Notes under the pieces: model-generated | The model's database searches: none | What the model was told of the DNA's origin: nothing | The model's input: the letters and a program-made list of their open reading frames with translations, nothing else | Shown: piece by piece, positions 25,931 through 34,628 of the stretch | Numbering within the stretch: position 1 is the first letter of the stretch | How the letters are laid out: the number at the start of each line of letters is the position of its first letter | NCBI RefSeq assembly: GCF_044360475.1 | Contig: NZ_CP043494.1 | Location: forward strand, 6,262,001-6,326,000 | DNA length: 64,000 nt | Source of the DNA: Archangium minus | GTDB taxonomy: Bacteria > Myxococcota > Myxococcia > Myxococcales > Myxococcaceae | Direction: 5' to 3' | Translations under genes and position numbers: made by a program

Positions 25931-27478
25931 TTAAAATGCTCCCGCGATTCCGAGCACCGCGCCGTCCGGCCCCATCGACAGTTGAGGCACTGCCTCCGCT
26001 TCGGGCCAGAGGAGCAGCAAGGCGCCGCCCAGTGCGACGGCGCCGCCCGCCGTGGCGAGCACGGCCCCCGCGGTGTTGAGCGAGCGGATGCGCGCGTTGC
26101 GCAGGGCCACCTCTCGCTGAGGCATGTCATCCGTGACGCCCTCTCGCGTGTGGCGAGCCACCAGGACTGTGGCCAGGCTGGAGCCCAGCGCTGCGCCACC
26201 GATGGCCAGCCCTGTCCATCCCAGCTTTGCGCGCGGAGAGAGCGCTGGCGAATCTTCCAGCCCGAGCGCCGAGGGCTGGGGATAGACGTATTCGTCCACG
26301 GCCTGTGCATCGAAGGGGAGGGTGAAGATGTGCTCGAAGGAGGCGTGCGCCGCGCCGCGCGAGGCCACGCGCACCGGCTCGGGGGCGAGCTCTGCCACGC
26401 GCACGACGTCTGGCACGGACGGCAGCGGGTACTCGCGCTCTTCCTCGCCCACCTTCCGCAGGAATGAAGGCCCTCGCGGTGGGGGACGCAGCAGGTTCAG
26501 CGGCTGGCCGGGCGCGTTGTGGAACTCCGCCAGCCGTACCCCGTTCACGTCCTCGAGGATGTAGTGGGCCCCGGAGGCTCCATCTACCTCCAGTCGGCGC
26601 TGGAGTCCGGGGCGCAGATCCACCAGCAACTCGGAACCACGAGGGGGCCGCACGTGAACCTGTGGCCGGAAGCGCTCGTTGGGGATGGCCGAGTTCGCGC
26701 GCTCCACGAAGGCGGCGATCTCCCGGTAGCTCACCTGTCCATCGCCGTCCGCATCCGCGGCCCCGAACAGACCCGAGCGTACCTCGTGATGGAAGACCCC
26801 CGCCTGGAAGGCCTCCCACTCGTGGCTCTCGCGTGCCGAGGAGGTGGAGAGCAGCAGCCCGACGTTGTCGTCCTGCGCGAGCCCCTGGGTCTCGCTGAAG
26901 CCCTTCGCGAGCGCACGGCGCTGCCCACCTGGCCCCCGGCTATAGGCGAGGAAGTAGGAGTAGCAGGCGTCCACGATGAGGTGCACCCGGTCCGCGGCGA
27001 GTCGTCCCACCACCTCCCGCGCCAGCGCGTGGCCCGTGAGCGTCCCGTCTTCCAGGCTGAGGTAGCCCTCGCCATTGCGCACGTTGCCATGGCCCGCGTA
27101 GACGACGTAGGCCACCGCCTCCACGCCGCGCTCGCGCGCCAGGGCAATGTCCTTCGCGAGCGCGCCGACGGCCTGGGTGAGCGCTTCACGATTGGGGTCC
27201 ACCGCCTCGGCCGCCGCCTGCGGGTGGAGTCGCCGTGTGTTCTCGTCCAGGCGAGACAGCAGGTACGTGCGCGCGCCGAGCAGGCGGAACAGATCCAGGT
27301 AGCGCGCCGCATCGTCGTCCGCGTAGCGCAGCGTGGGCAGGTTCGCCTCGTGGCTCCGGTTGACGCCGATGATGAGCGCGAACACGGCCGTTCGCGAGCC
27401 TTCGGCGCGAGGTGCGGGCGCCTCGGCCGCGGCAGCCGTGACGGTGAGGAGTGCACTCAAGAAGAGCAGGGGTCTCAT
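25931..27478 (-). CDS. Caspase-family (C14) protease with EF-hand and C-terminal membrane helices
   Basis: 515 residues. A signal peptide is followed by a caspase fold: LIIGVNRSHEANLPTLRYADDDA, catalytic His130 in VYAGHGN, catalytic Cys172 in VDACYS. An EF-hand-like loop DADGDGQVSYRE (about 242-253) suggests calcium binding, as in metacaspase relatives. Two hydrophobic segments near residues 420 and 470 would anchor the C-terminus. The N-terminus overlaps the anti-sigma gene by four bases, so synthesis is coupled to the sigma/anti-sigma pair; the protease is likely periplasmic or membrane-bound. Its target is unknown; control of the anti-sigma factor or cell lysis are both possible. Confidence 0.85.
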   Translation of the reverse strand: MRPLLFLSALLTVTAAAAEAPAPRAEGSRTAVFALIIGVNRSHEANLPTLRYADDDAARYLDLFRLLGARTYLLSRLDENTRRLHPQAAAEAVDPNREALTQAVGALAKDIALARERGVEAVAYVVYAGHGNVRNGEGYLSLEDGTLTGHALAREVVGRLAADRVHLIVDACYSYFLAYSRGPGGQRRALAKGFSETQGLAQDDNVGLLLSTSSARESHEWEAFQAGVFHHEVRSGLFGAADADGDGQVSYREIAAFVERANSAIPNERFRPQVHVRPPRGSELLVDLRPGLQRRLEVDGASGAHYILEDVNGVRLAEFHNAPGQPLNLLRPPPRGPSFLRKVGEEEREYPLPSVPDVVRVAELAPEPVRVASRGAAHASFEHIFTLPFDAQAVDEYVYPQPSALGLEDSPALSPRAKLGWTGLAIGGAALGSSLATVLVARHTREGVTDDMPQREVALRNARIRSLNTAGAVLATAGGAVALGGALLLLWPEAEAVPQLSMGPDGAVLGIAGAF

Positions 27479-28248
27479 GGGGTCACCTGAAGCTCGAGCG
27501 TGCTGTGCAACGCTCCCTCGGGCAGCGCGGCGGTGACGTCTTGTGGCCCCGCGGCCCCGAGCCGCTCCTCCATCTGCCGAACCGTGAGCGGTGTGTCGAG
27601 GAAGACGGCGTGCACGGCCAGGCGGCCCGGCGCCAGAGATTGGGAGATGGCTTCCGGAAGCTCGTGCAGGTCGTCACCCGGGGAGATGGGGATCGACGTC
27701 GGATCCTCCTCCGGGACCGTCCAGCTCGGAAAGTACCAATGCACGCGCCCAGCCGAGTCCACGCCAAACACCATCAAGAAGCGCTTCGCCTCGGGGTTGC
27801 GATAGCCGAACGCCAGCTCCTGCTCGGGCCGTACCGTGTCACCCACCGGCGCTACGTTGCCGTCCTGCCCCACGGCGTACACCACGAGGCGCGCGGGACC
27901 CGCCACGGCTTCGCCTCCCCGGGGCGTGAAGGCCGTGTCTTCCCGTACCCCCGGCACTCGCACCAGGAGGAGTGCCACACACGCGGCGGCCAGCACGGTG
28001 AGTGTGGGGATCCAGGGGGTGGAGCGGACGGATACCGCGTGCGAGGAGAATCCCAATCCGCGCGCCAGCCGCTCCTGTGCCTTCGGGGCCCGAGGATCCA
28101 GGCGGGACAGCAACTCGAGGCGTGTGTAGCGGTCCCGGCACGTGGCGCAGCCGGTGACGTGTGTGCGCATCCGGCGCTCGTCCTCGGGGGAGATGCTCGC
28201 CGCGAAGTGACGGTCCACCAGCGGGGTCATGTCACAGGCCGTACCCAT
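27475..28248 (-). CDS. Zinc-finger anti-sigma factor with DUF4384-like periplasmic domain
   Basis: 257 residues. The cytoplasmic N-terminus has the ZAS zinc motif H30-x3-C34-x2-C37 (MRTHVTGCATC). One membrane helix lies at about residues 78-98. The periplasmic part (LVVYAVGQDGNVAPVGDTV ... AVHAVFLD) resembles the beta-sandwich domain often attached to caspase-like proteins (DUF4384-like). The ATG overlaps the sigma stop (TGATG), which selects this start over an earlier in-frame one. It should hold the ECF sigma at the membrane until a signal is sensed outside. Confidence 0.85.
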   Translation of the reverse strand: MGTACDMTPLVDRHFAASISPEDERRMRTHVTGCATCRDRYTRLELLSRLDPRAPKAQERLARGLGFSSHAVSVRSTPWIPTLTVLAAACVALLLVRVPGVREDTAFTPRGGEAVAGPARLVVYAVGQDGNVAPVGDTVRPEQELAFGYRNPEAKRFLMVFGVDSAGRVHWYFPSWTVPEEDPTSIPISPGDDLHELPEAISQSLAPGRLAVHAVFLDTPLTVRQMEERLGAAGPQDVTAALPEGALHSTLELQVTP

Positions 28249-28868
28249 CAGCGCACCTCCGGGGAGAGCAGGAACTTCTTCAGCAGGTGGCGCACACGCA
28301 GCTCCTGGTAGGCCAATGTCGTGCGCTGTATTCCCAAGGACTGGGCCGCCTCTCTCTGGCTGAGCTGGCGGATGAAGCGGGCCTCGAAGACGGGGGCCCA
28401 TTTGGGGGGGAGTCGCTCCCGGCGGAAGCGTTCCAGCAGGGACTCGGCGTCGAGCGCAGGCTCCAGCGGCGTCGTGGCTGTGTCGTCCTGCTCGCTGGCG
28501 AAGCGCGCCAGGGCCTCCTGCTCGCGCTGGCGCCGGCGCAACACGTCCAGGGCCTGGTTGCGCGCGAGCGTGTTCAGCCAGGCGGGCAGGGACCCTCCCT
28601 GGAAGGAGCGCCTCACTTCCTCACTCGAGAGCAGCCGCAGGAAGAGGTCGTGGATGACCGTCTCGGCGTCCACGGCGGGGAGGAGCCGCGAAACCACCCG
28701 CAGGACTCCCTCGAAGTGCTCGCGGTAGCACGCCTGCAGGACCTCAGCGTCTCCGGCATGGAAACGGTCCAGCCATGACGGTCCGGCCTCTGGCGGGGCG
28801 GTATCCGGGGTCAACGACGTCATCTTGAAGAGGCGCGGGGTCTCGACCGCGCGGTGTGCGGATGCCAT
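28248..28868 (-). CDS. ECF-type RNA polymerase sigma factor
   Basis: 206 residues (191 if the ATG at 28823 is used; neither start has a clear ribosome binding site). Region 2 is visible as VLQACYREHFEGVLRVVSRL and AETVIHDLFLRLL, with the DNA-contacting stretch SLPAWLNTLARNQALDVLRRR. Region 4 ends the protein as WAPVFEARFIRQLSQREAAQSLGIQRTTLAYQ, a helix-turn-helix for the -35 element. The stop overlaps the anti-sigma start by one base. The operon probably responds to an envelope signal and includes a caspase. Confidence 0.9.
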   Translation of the reverse strand: MASAHRAVETPRLFKMTSLTPDTAPPEAGPSWLDRFHAGDAEVLQACYREHFEGVLRVVSRLLPAVDAETVIHDLFLRLLSSEEVRRSFQGGSLPAWLNTLARNQALDVLRRRQREQEALARFASEQDDTATTPLEPALDAESLLERFRRERLPPKWAPVFEARFIRQLSQREAAQSLGIQRTTLAYQELRVRHLLKKFLLSPEVR

Positions 28869-29042
28869 CCGCTGCAGAACGTCCGTGGCCGGCCCTCTGG
28901 ACGAATATTTTTCGAGGCGGTCTCTACCATGCTCCTCGGGACGAGGCGTCCTTGAACCGTCTGCTCGGCGGCCGAGAATTTTTTCAGCAACTTCTCAGCG
29001 CTCGATTCGAGAATCCGAGTGTCTCCTTCGAGCGGAGTTCTC

Positions 29043-30356
29043 GTGTCCCAGTCCTATACGATCCGCAGTGGCGATACCCTGGGCGCCCTCGCGCGCCGCT
29101 TCAACACCTCGGTGGAGCGCCTCGCACAGGCCAACCGCATCTCCAATCCGGATCGCATCTTCGCGGGCCAGCAACTCGTCATCCCTGACGGCTTCGATGC
29201 GGCCCCCGCGAGCTCTGGTGGGGGCGGCTCGCGCAGCTACACCGTCCAATCAGGGGACACGCTCAGTGGGATTGCCGGGCGCTTTGGCACCACCGTGGGT
29301 GCGCTTGCGTCCGCCAACGGCATCTCCAATCCCAACCGCATCTTCGCCGGCCAGCGCCTCACCATTCCCGGCGGGGCTCCGGCACAGAGGCCCAGTGCGC
29401 CTCCTGCCAGCGGTGGCTCGCGCAGCTACACCGTGCAGTCGGGGGACACGCTCAGTGGGATCGCCGGGCGCTTTGGTACCACTGTGGGTGCGCTTGCGTC
29501 CGCCAACGGCATCTCCAATCCCAACCGAATCTTCGCCGGCCAGCGCCTCACCATCCCCGGTGGGGCTCCCGCGCAGGGTCCCAGTGCGCCCCCTGCCAGC
29601 GGTGGTGGCTCGCGCAGCTACACCGTGCAGTCGGGAGACACGCTCAGCGGTATCGCCGGGCGTTTCGGGACCACCGTGGGGGCGATTGCGTCCGCCAACG
29701 GCATCTCCAACCCCAACCTCATCTTCGCCGGCCAGCGCCTCACCATCCCTGGCGGAGGCGGCGGTGGCAGTCCTCCCGTGTCCGGTCCTGGCCCCGTCAC
29801 GGGCCCGGGCAACGAGCCGGGCTCCTCCGGCGGCGTGTCGCTCCAGCAGCTCCGGGCCATCATGCCCAACCTCTCGGCGGATCGGGCGCAGCAGCTCCTG
29901 CCCCACCTCAACTCCGCCATGAGGGAGGCGAACATCAACACGCCCCGCCGGCAGGCCGCCTTCCTCGCCCAGCTCGCGCACGAGAGCGCGCAGTTCCGCT
30001 ACTTCGAGGAGATCGCCTCCGGTGCCGCTTACGAGGGCCGCAGGGACCTGGGCAACACCCAGCCGGGTGACGGCGTGCGGTACAAGGGTCGCGGGCCCAT
30101 CCAGCTCACGGGCCGCTCCAACTACCGCGCGGCGGGCCAGGCGCTGGGCATCGACCTGGAGAACAACCCCCACCGTGCTGCGGATCCAGACGTGGGCTTC
30201 CGCACGGCCGCGTGGTTCTGGAACAGCCGCAACCTCAACGCGTACGCGGATGCGGGCAACTTCGACGCCGTCACCTACCGGGTGAACGGTGGCTACAACG
30301 GCAAGGCGAGCCGCGACGCCTACTACCAGCGTGCGCTGAGCGTGCTCGGCGCCTGA
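29043..30356 (+). CDS. LysM(x4)-GH19 endolysin/chitinase
   Basis: 437 residues without a signal peptide. Four LysM domains (YTIRSGDTLGALARRF, then three copies of YTVQSGDTLSGIAGRFGTT) are joined by Gly/Pro linkers and bind peptidoglycan or chitin. The C-terminal ~190 residues are GH19-like: LAHESAQFRYFEEIA with the catalytic Glu, and the signature YKGRGPIQLTGRSNY. GTG at 29043 is preferred over GTG 29019 because GCGGAG is placed 7 nt upstream. Lack of a classical signal peptide suggests contact-dependent or lytic release. Three LysM units are nearly identical at DNA level. Confidence 0.92.
   Translation: MSQSYTIRSGDTLGALARRFNTSVERLAQANRISNPDRIFAGQQLVIPDGFDAAPASSGGGGSRSYTVQSGDTLSGIAGRFGTTVGALASANGISNPNRIFAGQRLTIPGGAPAQRPSAPPASGGSRSYTVQSGDTLSGIAGRFGTTVGALASANGISNPNRIFAGQRLTIPGGAPAQGPSAPPASGGGSRSYTVQSGDTLSGIAGRFGTTVGAIASANGISNPNLIFAGQRLTIPGGGGGGSPPVSGPGPVTGPGNEPGSSGGVSLQQLRAIMPNLSADRAQQLLPHLNSAMREANINTPRRQAAFLAQLAHESAQFRYFEEIASGAAYEGRRDLGNTQPGDGVRYKGRGPIQLTGRSNYRAAGQALGIDLENNPHRAADPDVGFRTAAWFWNSRNLNAYADAGNFDAVTYRVNGGYNGKASRDAYYQRALSVLGA
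29226..29757. repeat. Three near-identical LysM-coding repeats
   Basis: Units begin at 29226, 29415 and 29607 (periods 189 and 192 bp) and differ at few positions; even synonymous sites are mostly kept. The first LysM (29050-29190) is more divergent. This points to recent duplication or gene conversion within the gene. Confidence 0.85.
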
Positions 30357-30579
30357 GCGCCTGTTCCCCTGTCACTTGCGTTTGAGAAAGGAGAGGGATC
30401 GCCGCGCGTCCTTCTCGTCCTTCCTGGGCTTGGCTGTGTGTTTGTGATCAATGGCGAGCAGGGGAGCACTCGGGTCAACCCCTCGTCCGACGGGATCTGA
30501 ACGCGGGCCGGGCTCGAGAGGTGGACCGCATACGAGGCCACGCGCCGGTGTGTTATGCACGGGGTCGGAGGTGCTTCGG

Positions 30580-31461
30580 ATGTCCACGCCACCGCTCCAC
30601 ACTCGCCGCGAACGCCTGCGCGATCCGGGTGGGCGTGGCCCACGAGCGCCCCTTGAGGAAGACGAGCGCTCGAGCCTCATCTCGACCCCGCCTCCCGGGC
30701 TCTCCAGTCAGATCGACCTGTGCTGGGCGACACCGGGCCGCGCCGGGGTGGGCACTTCGCTCCACGAGCTCTTCCCGGATGCGGGCGCCCATCTCATCTT
30801 CCGCCACTCCGAACACGGTTGCCGGGCGGTGATGCTCGGGCCCGCGACCGAGCGAGCGGCCGTAGAGCGCGAGGTTGGTTCCGAGTACCTCGTCATCCGC
30901 TTCCGGCCCGGCCAGGCGCCGCGCCTCGCGGACATTCGCGCCTCGGAGCTCACCAACGGCTTCGTCGAGCTGACGCACCTCGGAGGGCTGCCCATCCAAG
31001 CAGTGGCCGAGCGATTGCGCCTCCTGCCGGACCTCGCGTCGCGTCAGCATGCGCTCGCGGAGCTGATGCGGGACGTGGCCCCGCCGCTCGTGGGAGACGT
31101 GCGCTGCCGCAGGGCCACTCAGCTCCTCGAAGCGCACGGCGGACAGCTCCGGGTCGAGGCGCTTGCCGAGGAGCTCGGCCTCAACGTGCGTGGCCTGGAG
31201 CGCCGCTTCCTGGAGCATTTCGGCATGACGCCCAAGCGCATGAGCCGGCTCGTCCGCCTCCGTAACGTCCTCGGGGCGATCCACTTGGGCGCGTACACGA
31301 GCCTCGGCGAGCTCGCGCAGGCGTGTGGCTACTCGGACCAGGCGCATCTCATCCACGACTTCAAGGCGCTGACCAACCGGCTGCCTGGCGACAAGGGTAC
31401 GTTCTTGAACCGGCGGCTCTCGCGCGAAGAGACGCGCGTCATCCACCGCTATCGCCGGTAG
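30580..31461 (+). CDS. AraC-family transcriptional regulator
   Basis: 293 residues. The N-terminal half (HELFPDAGAHLIFR, EYLVIRFRPGQAPRLADI) matches the sensor region common in AraC proteins of the DUF6597 type. The C-terminal helix-turn-helix pair is clear: LRVEALAEELGLNVRGLERRF and SLGELAQACGYSDQAHLIHDFK. ATG at 30580 has GGAGG 8 nt upstream. It is followed 93 bp later by an alpha/beta hydrolase in the same direction, which it may control. Confidence 0.88.
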   Translation: MSTPPLHTRRERLRDPGGRGPRAPLEEDERSSLISTPPPGLSSQIDLCWATPGRAGVGTSLHELFPDAGAHLIFRHSEHGCRAVMLGPATERAAVEREVGSEYLVIRFRPGQAPRLADIRASELTNGFVELTHLGGLPIQAVAERLRLLPDLASRQHALAELMRDVAPPLVGDVRCRRATQLLEAHGGQLRVEALAEELGLNVRGLERRFLEHFGMTPKRMSRLVRLRNVLGAIHLGAYTSLGELAQACGYSDQAHLIHDFKALTNRLPGDKGTFLNRRLSREETRVIHRYRR

Positions 31462-31554
31462 GCCTTCGCGGGCGGGATGCGCCGTGTCGCATTTCTACAA
31501 TACAGCGCTCCGGGGGCGCCTTAGCTTCGGTGCTGACTTCAGGAGGAGGACAGC

Positions 31555-32481
31555 ATGCTCGCTTCACATGAGCTCGAGCCGCGGGGGGCGGCGATGCTCC
31601 CCGGCGATTCGCAACCGGTGATGGTGCAGACGCGGCGAGGCTCCGTCGAGTGTGTCTCCCTGGGCGAGGGCCCGGCGGTGCTCGCGCTCCATGGGGCCAT
31701 GGGGGGCTATGACCAGGCCTCGGTGCTCGCACGCACGGCCGGTGTCCCAGGCTTTCGGTACATTGCGATCTCCCGCCCCGGCTATCTCGGGACATCCCTC
31801 TCGCTCGGCCGGGCGCCGGCGGAGCAGGCGGAGCTCTACCGTGACCTGCTCGACGCGCTCGGCATTGAACGCGTGGCGGTGATGGCCATTTCCGGTGGCG
31901 GCCCTTCCGCGCTCCAGTTCGCGCTCAGCTACCCGGAGCGCTGCTGGGGGCTCGTCATCATCTCGTCGTTCCACTCCCGCTTCGCTGGGCGGCTGCCGAT
32001 GGCCTGGTACATCTTGAAGCTGGCCGTCCGCTTCAGCCCATTCGTCACCGCGATGCAGAAGAGGAAGGCCAGACAGGATCCGGAGCGTGCCTCGCGCCGG
32101 TCCATCACCGACCCCGTCCTGCGCGCGCGCACGGTGAATGACCCCGAAGCGGGCCCCCTGCTCCGCGAGGTGCAGCGGATCACGTACAACCGGATGCCGC
32201 TGCGGATGGCTGGGACGGAGAACGATATCGCCCTCACGAGCAGCGAACTCTCGCTTCCTCTCGAGCGGATAAAAGCCCCGATGCTCGTCATGCACGGCAC
32301 GAAGGACAGCTCGGCCCCGTACGCACAGGCGCAGCATCTCGTGGCACGCGTTCCAGGGGCGGAGTTGCTCACGCTCGACGGAGGCGAGCACTTCTGCATC
32401 TTCTCTCACCGCGACGAGGTCCGCGCGCGGGTTGGGCGCTTCCTGGGTGCACACGCGCCCAAGAGCCTCGTGAGCGCCTGA
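31555..32481 (+). CDS. Cytoplasmic alpha/beta hydrolase
   Basis: 308 residues without signal peptide. Oxyanion HGAMGGYDQ, nucleophile AISGGGPSA (Ser in S-G-G-G), acid in HGTKDSSAP and base in GGEHFCIF give a complete Ser-Asp-His triad. Substrate unknown; small esters or lactones are typical. AGGAGGAGGACAGC precedes the ATG. It ends in an intrinsic terminator at 32492-32509 and is probably paired with the AraC regulator upstream. Confidence 0.87.
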   Translation: MLASHELEPRGAAMLPGDSQPVMVQTRRGSVECVSLGEGPAVLALHGAMGGYDQASVLARTAGVPGFRYIAISRPGYLGTSLSLGRAPAEQAELYRDLLDALGIERVAVMAISGGGPSALQFALSYPERCWGLVIISSFHSRFAGRLPMAWYILKLAVRFSPFVTAMQKRKARQDPERASRRSITDPVLRARTVNDPEAGPLLREVQRITYNRMPLRMAGTENDIALTSSELSLPLERIKAPMLVMHGTKDSSAPYAQAQHLVARVPGAELLTLDGGEHFCIFSHRDEVRARVGRFLGAHAPKSLVSA

Positions 32482-32491
32482 ACAGAGTTCC

Positions 32492-32509
32492 ACGGCGCGG
32501 GCCGTTTTT
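32492..32509 (+). terminator. Intrinsic terminator after the hydrolase
   Basis: ACGGC (32492-32496) and GCCGT (32501-32505) form a short stem with a GCGG loop, followed at once by five T residues. It separates the AraC/hydrolase unit from the CHAT/STAND operon. Confidence 0.65.
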
Positions 32510-32582
32510 CCTCCCGTAGCGGCTGTCGTCCGAGCGAGCTCCCTTCTCCCTCCATGGGCTCCACGTGACATCAGCGGTCCGT

Positions 32583-34628
32583 ATGTTCTCTCTGAGAGTC
32601 CACCTCTGGAGGGAGACCATTTCTGCGGGGAGCTGGCTGGAGATCGACGTCGAGCGGAGTGGTGCTGAGCTGCGGGTCCGGGCCCTGGGCAGCCGCCACG
32701 AGCAGCCCGGAGTGCACCCGCTTGGCGCCGAACTCACACCGGACTCCCTGCATGCGCTCGCTGGACGCGTGAAGGCAGCGGCCGAGAAGGGCAGACGGCT
32801 CGAGCCCCAGCTGGCACAACAGGTCCAGGCGCTCCACGGGGCCCTCTTCCAGGGAGATATCCAGGGAGTGCTCGCGCGGCTGCGCGAGGCCGCCGCCGGA
32901 GGGCCCGTCCTGCTTCGGCTCATGCTCCAGGAGACAGACCTTCAGAGTTTCCCTTGGGAGGCCCTCTGCGAGCCCGGAAAGGACTTCGAGTTCCTGGGGA
33001 ACTCGGCGAGCCTCCTACCGGTGCGCGGCGTGCGCTCGCCCGAGCCCTGGCAGCCGCGCGAGGTGCTCGGTGCGGTGAGTCTCCTCGCTATCGCGCCGCT
33101 GCACCCGCACGCGCTCTCTCAGTTGCAGGGGACGCTCCACGAGAGCCTCTCTTCAGGAGAGATCGAGTGGCTCGAGCCCCTCACCGGCTCCCGGGCTCGG
33201 AGAGCCCCCTTGTTCGAGCGTCTGAGGCGCCAGCCCGAGCCCCACATCATCCACTTCACCGGCCATGCGGGGCTGCATGAAGGCTGGCCTGTTCTCCGGC
33301 TGGCGGACGAGGAGGGCGAGGAGAGCTGGCTCCCGGTGGAGTTGCTGGCGCAGCAGCTCCACCGGTCCTGGGGCAGGGGTCCCCTGCGGCTCATCGTCCT
33401 GGATGCCTGTGAGGGGGCGAGCCCTGGCCCCTTGGCGAGCGCGGCGGAGCTGCTGGCGCGTACCGCGGCGGACGCCGTCGTCGCCTATCTCTGGCCGGTG
33501 AGGATGGACGTGGCCTTGAGGTGCTCGCGCGCCTTCTATCGCGCGCTCACCCGTGCAGCCCAGCAGGAGGGGGACGTGGCGCTCAGCCTCAATGAGGCCC
33601 GGCGCAGCGTCTTGGCGGAGCTGGAGGGCAGTGCCGAGGCGTTCTCGCCGGTGTTGTACCTGCGCGGCCGAGACCCGGTGCTGTTTGATTTCAAGGCGCG
33701 CAGGGTCTTGCCCCCGCCGTCCGTGGCCACACGGCAGGGGACGTCCCCTCCGTCTCCCGTTCTGGCACAGCTCCTGGAGCAGCCCTTCTCGTTGGTGCTG
33801 GGAGATCGCTGGGAGGAGGAGTCGCCCATCCTCCGCGACCTGCGCAATCGGCTCCAGGGCGAGCTCACCCAGAAGACGGGCGATGTGCCACCCGAGCTCC
33901 CCCTGAGCACCCTGGCGGAGCACTTCGCGCTGCGCATCGGGCATGATGAGCTGGACTACGAGTTCCAAGACGTGTTCGGCCAGACGGACTTCATGCCTCC
34001 GCTGGTGCGTCTGCTGGCACGGCAGCTCGGGGCCGGGGTTCACATCACGATCCTACGGTTGCCCTTGCTGGAGCAGGCGATTGCCGAGGCGCATCCGGAG
34101 CTCACGCTCTACGTCATCCAACCCTCATCGCGCGCTGACAGGCACGCGGTGATCATGCGACGCCAGGCGGGTGAACGCCGCTGGGAGCGGCTGCGCGAGG
34201 TCCCGGCTGCATTGGACACCGAGCGAGAGGTGGTGGTGCTCCGGCTCTGCTCTGGCTATCTCCCGGCCCATCACTTCAGCCGGCCGCTGATCACCGAGGA
34301 TGATTACCTGCTGGGCATTCGCAGCCTGGCGAGCTTGCTGCCTTTCGAGCTTGCCGATTCCATCCAGAGCGTCCTGAGCCTGCGCCCCATCCTGCTCGTG
34401 GGGTTGTCCCAGCTGAGCTGGTGTCACCGGATGTTGCTCTACCAGCTCTTTGGCAGACGCGCGTTGATGCGCGGCAGCGTGGCTATTCTTGATCCGAGAA
34501 CCCGTGAGAAGGAGGTGTGGGAGGAGGGGCGGGGGTTGCCAGGAGAGACAGGGGTGAGGGCGCTCGACTCAACGGATGACGAGCTGATGGAATGGCTCGA
34601 GGCGCTGGCAGCCGGGAGGAAGGGATGA
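32583..34628 (+). CDS. CHAT-domain protease fused to a SIR2-like domain
   Basis: 681 residues. Residues ~60-365 form a CHAT caspase-like fold with the catalytic His in IIHFTGHAG (~residue 226) and Cys in IVLDACEGAS (~272). The C-terminal ~280 residues match the SIR2-like module of bacterial conflict proteins: FSLVLGDRWEEES, LAEHFALRIGHDELDYEFQD, ITEDDYLLGI, and ILLVGLSQLSWCHRMLLYQL. The glycine-rich NAD motif is altered (LGDRWE), so NADase activity may be lost. The start is uncertain (ATG 32583 or GTG 32565). The stop overlaps the STAND ATPase start by four bases (ATGA), so the two are translated together and probably act together: the ATPase as sensor, this protein as protease effector. Confidence 0.85.
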   Translation: MFSLRVHLWRETISAGSWLEIDVERSGAELRVRALGSRHEQPGVHPLGAELTPDSLHALAGRVKAAAEKGRRLEPQLAQQVQALHGALFQGDIQGVLARLREAAAGGPVLLRLMLQETDLQSFPWEALCEPGKDFEFLGNSASLLPVRGVRSPEPWQPREVLGAVSLLAIAPLHPHALSQLQGTLHESLSSGEIEWLEPLTGSRARRAPLFERLRRQPEPHIIHFTGHAGLHEGWPVLRLADEEGEESWLPVELLAQQLHRSWGRGPLRLIVLDACEGASPGPLASAAELLARTAADAVVAYLWPVRMDVALRCSRAFYRALTRAAQQEGDVALSLNEARRSVLAELEGSAEAFSPVLYLRGRDPVLFDFKARRVLPPPSVATRQGTSPPSPVLAQLLEQPFSLVLGDRWEEESPILRDLRNRLQGELTQKTGDVPPELPLSTLAEHFALRIGHDELDYEFQDVFGQTDFMPPLVRLLARQLGAGVHITILRLPLLEQAIAEAHPELTLYVIQPSSRADRHAVIMRRQAGERRWERLREVPAALDTEREVVVLRLCSGYLPAHHFSRPLITEDDYLLGIRSLASLLPFELADSIQSVLSLRPILLVGLSQLSWCHRMLLYQLFGRRALMRGSVAILDPRTREKEVWEEGRGLPGETGVRALDSTDDELMEWLEALAAGRKG

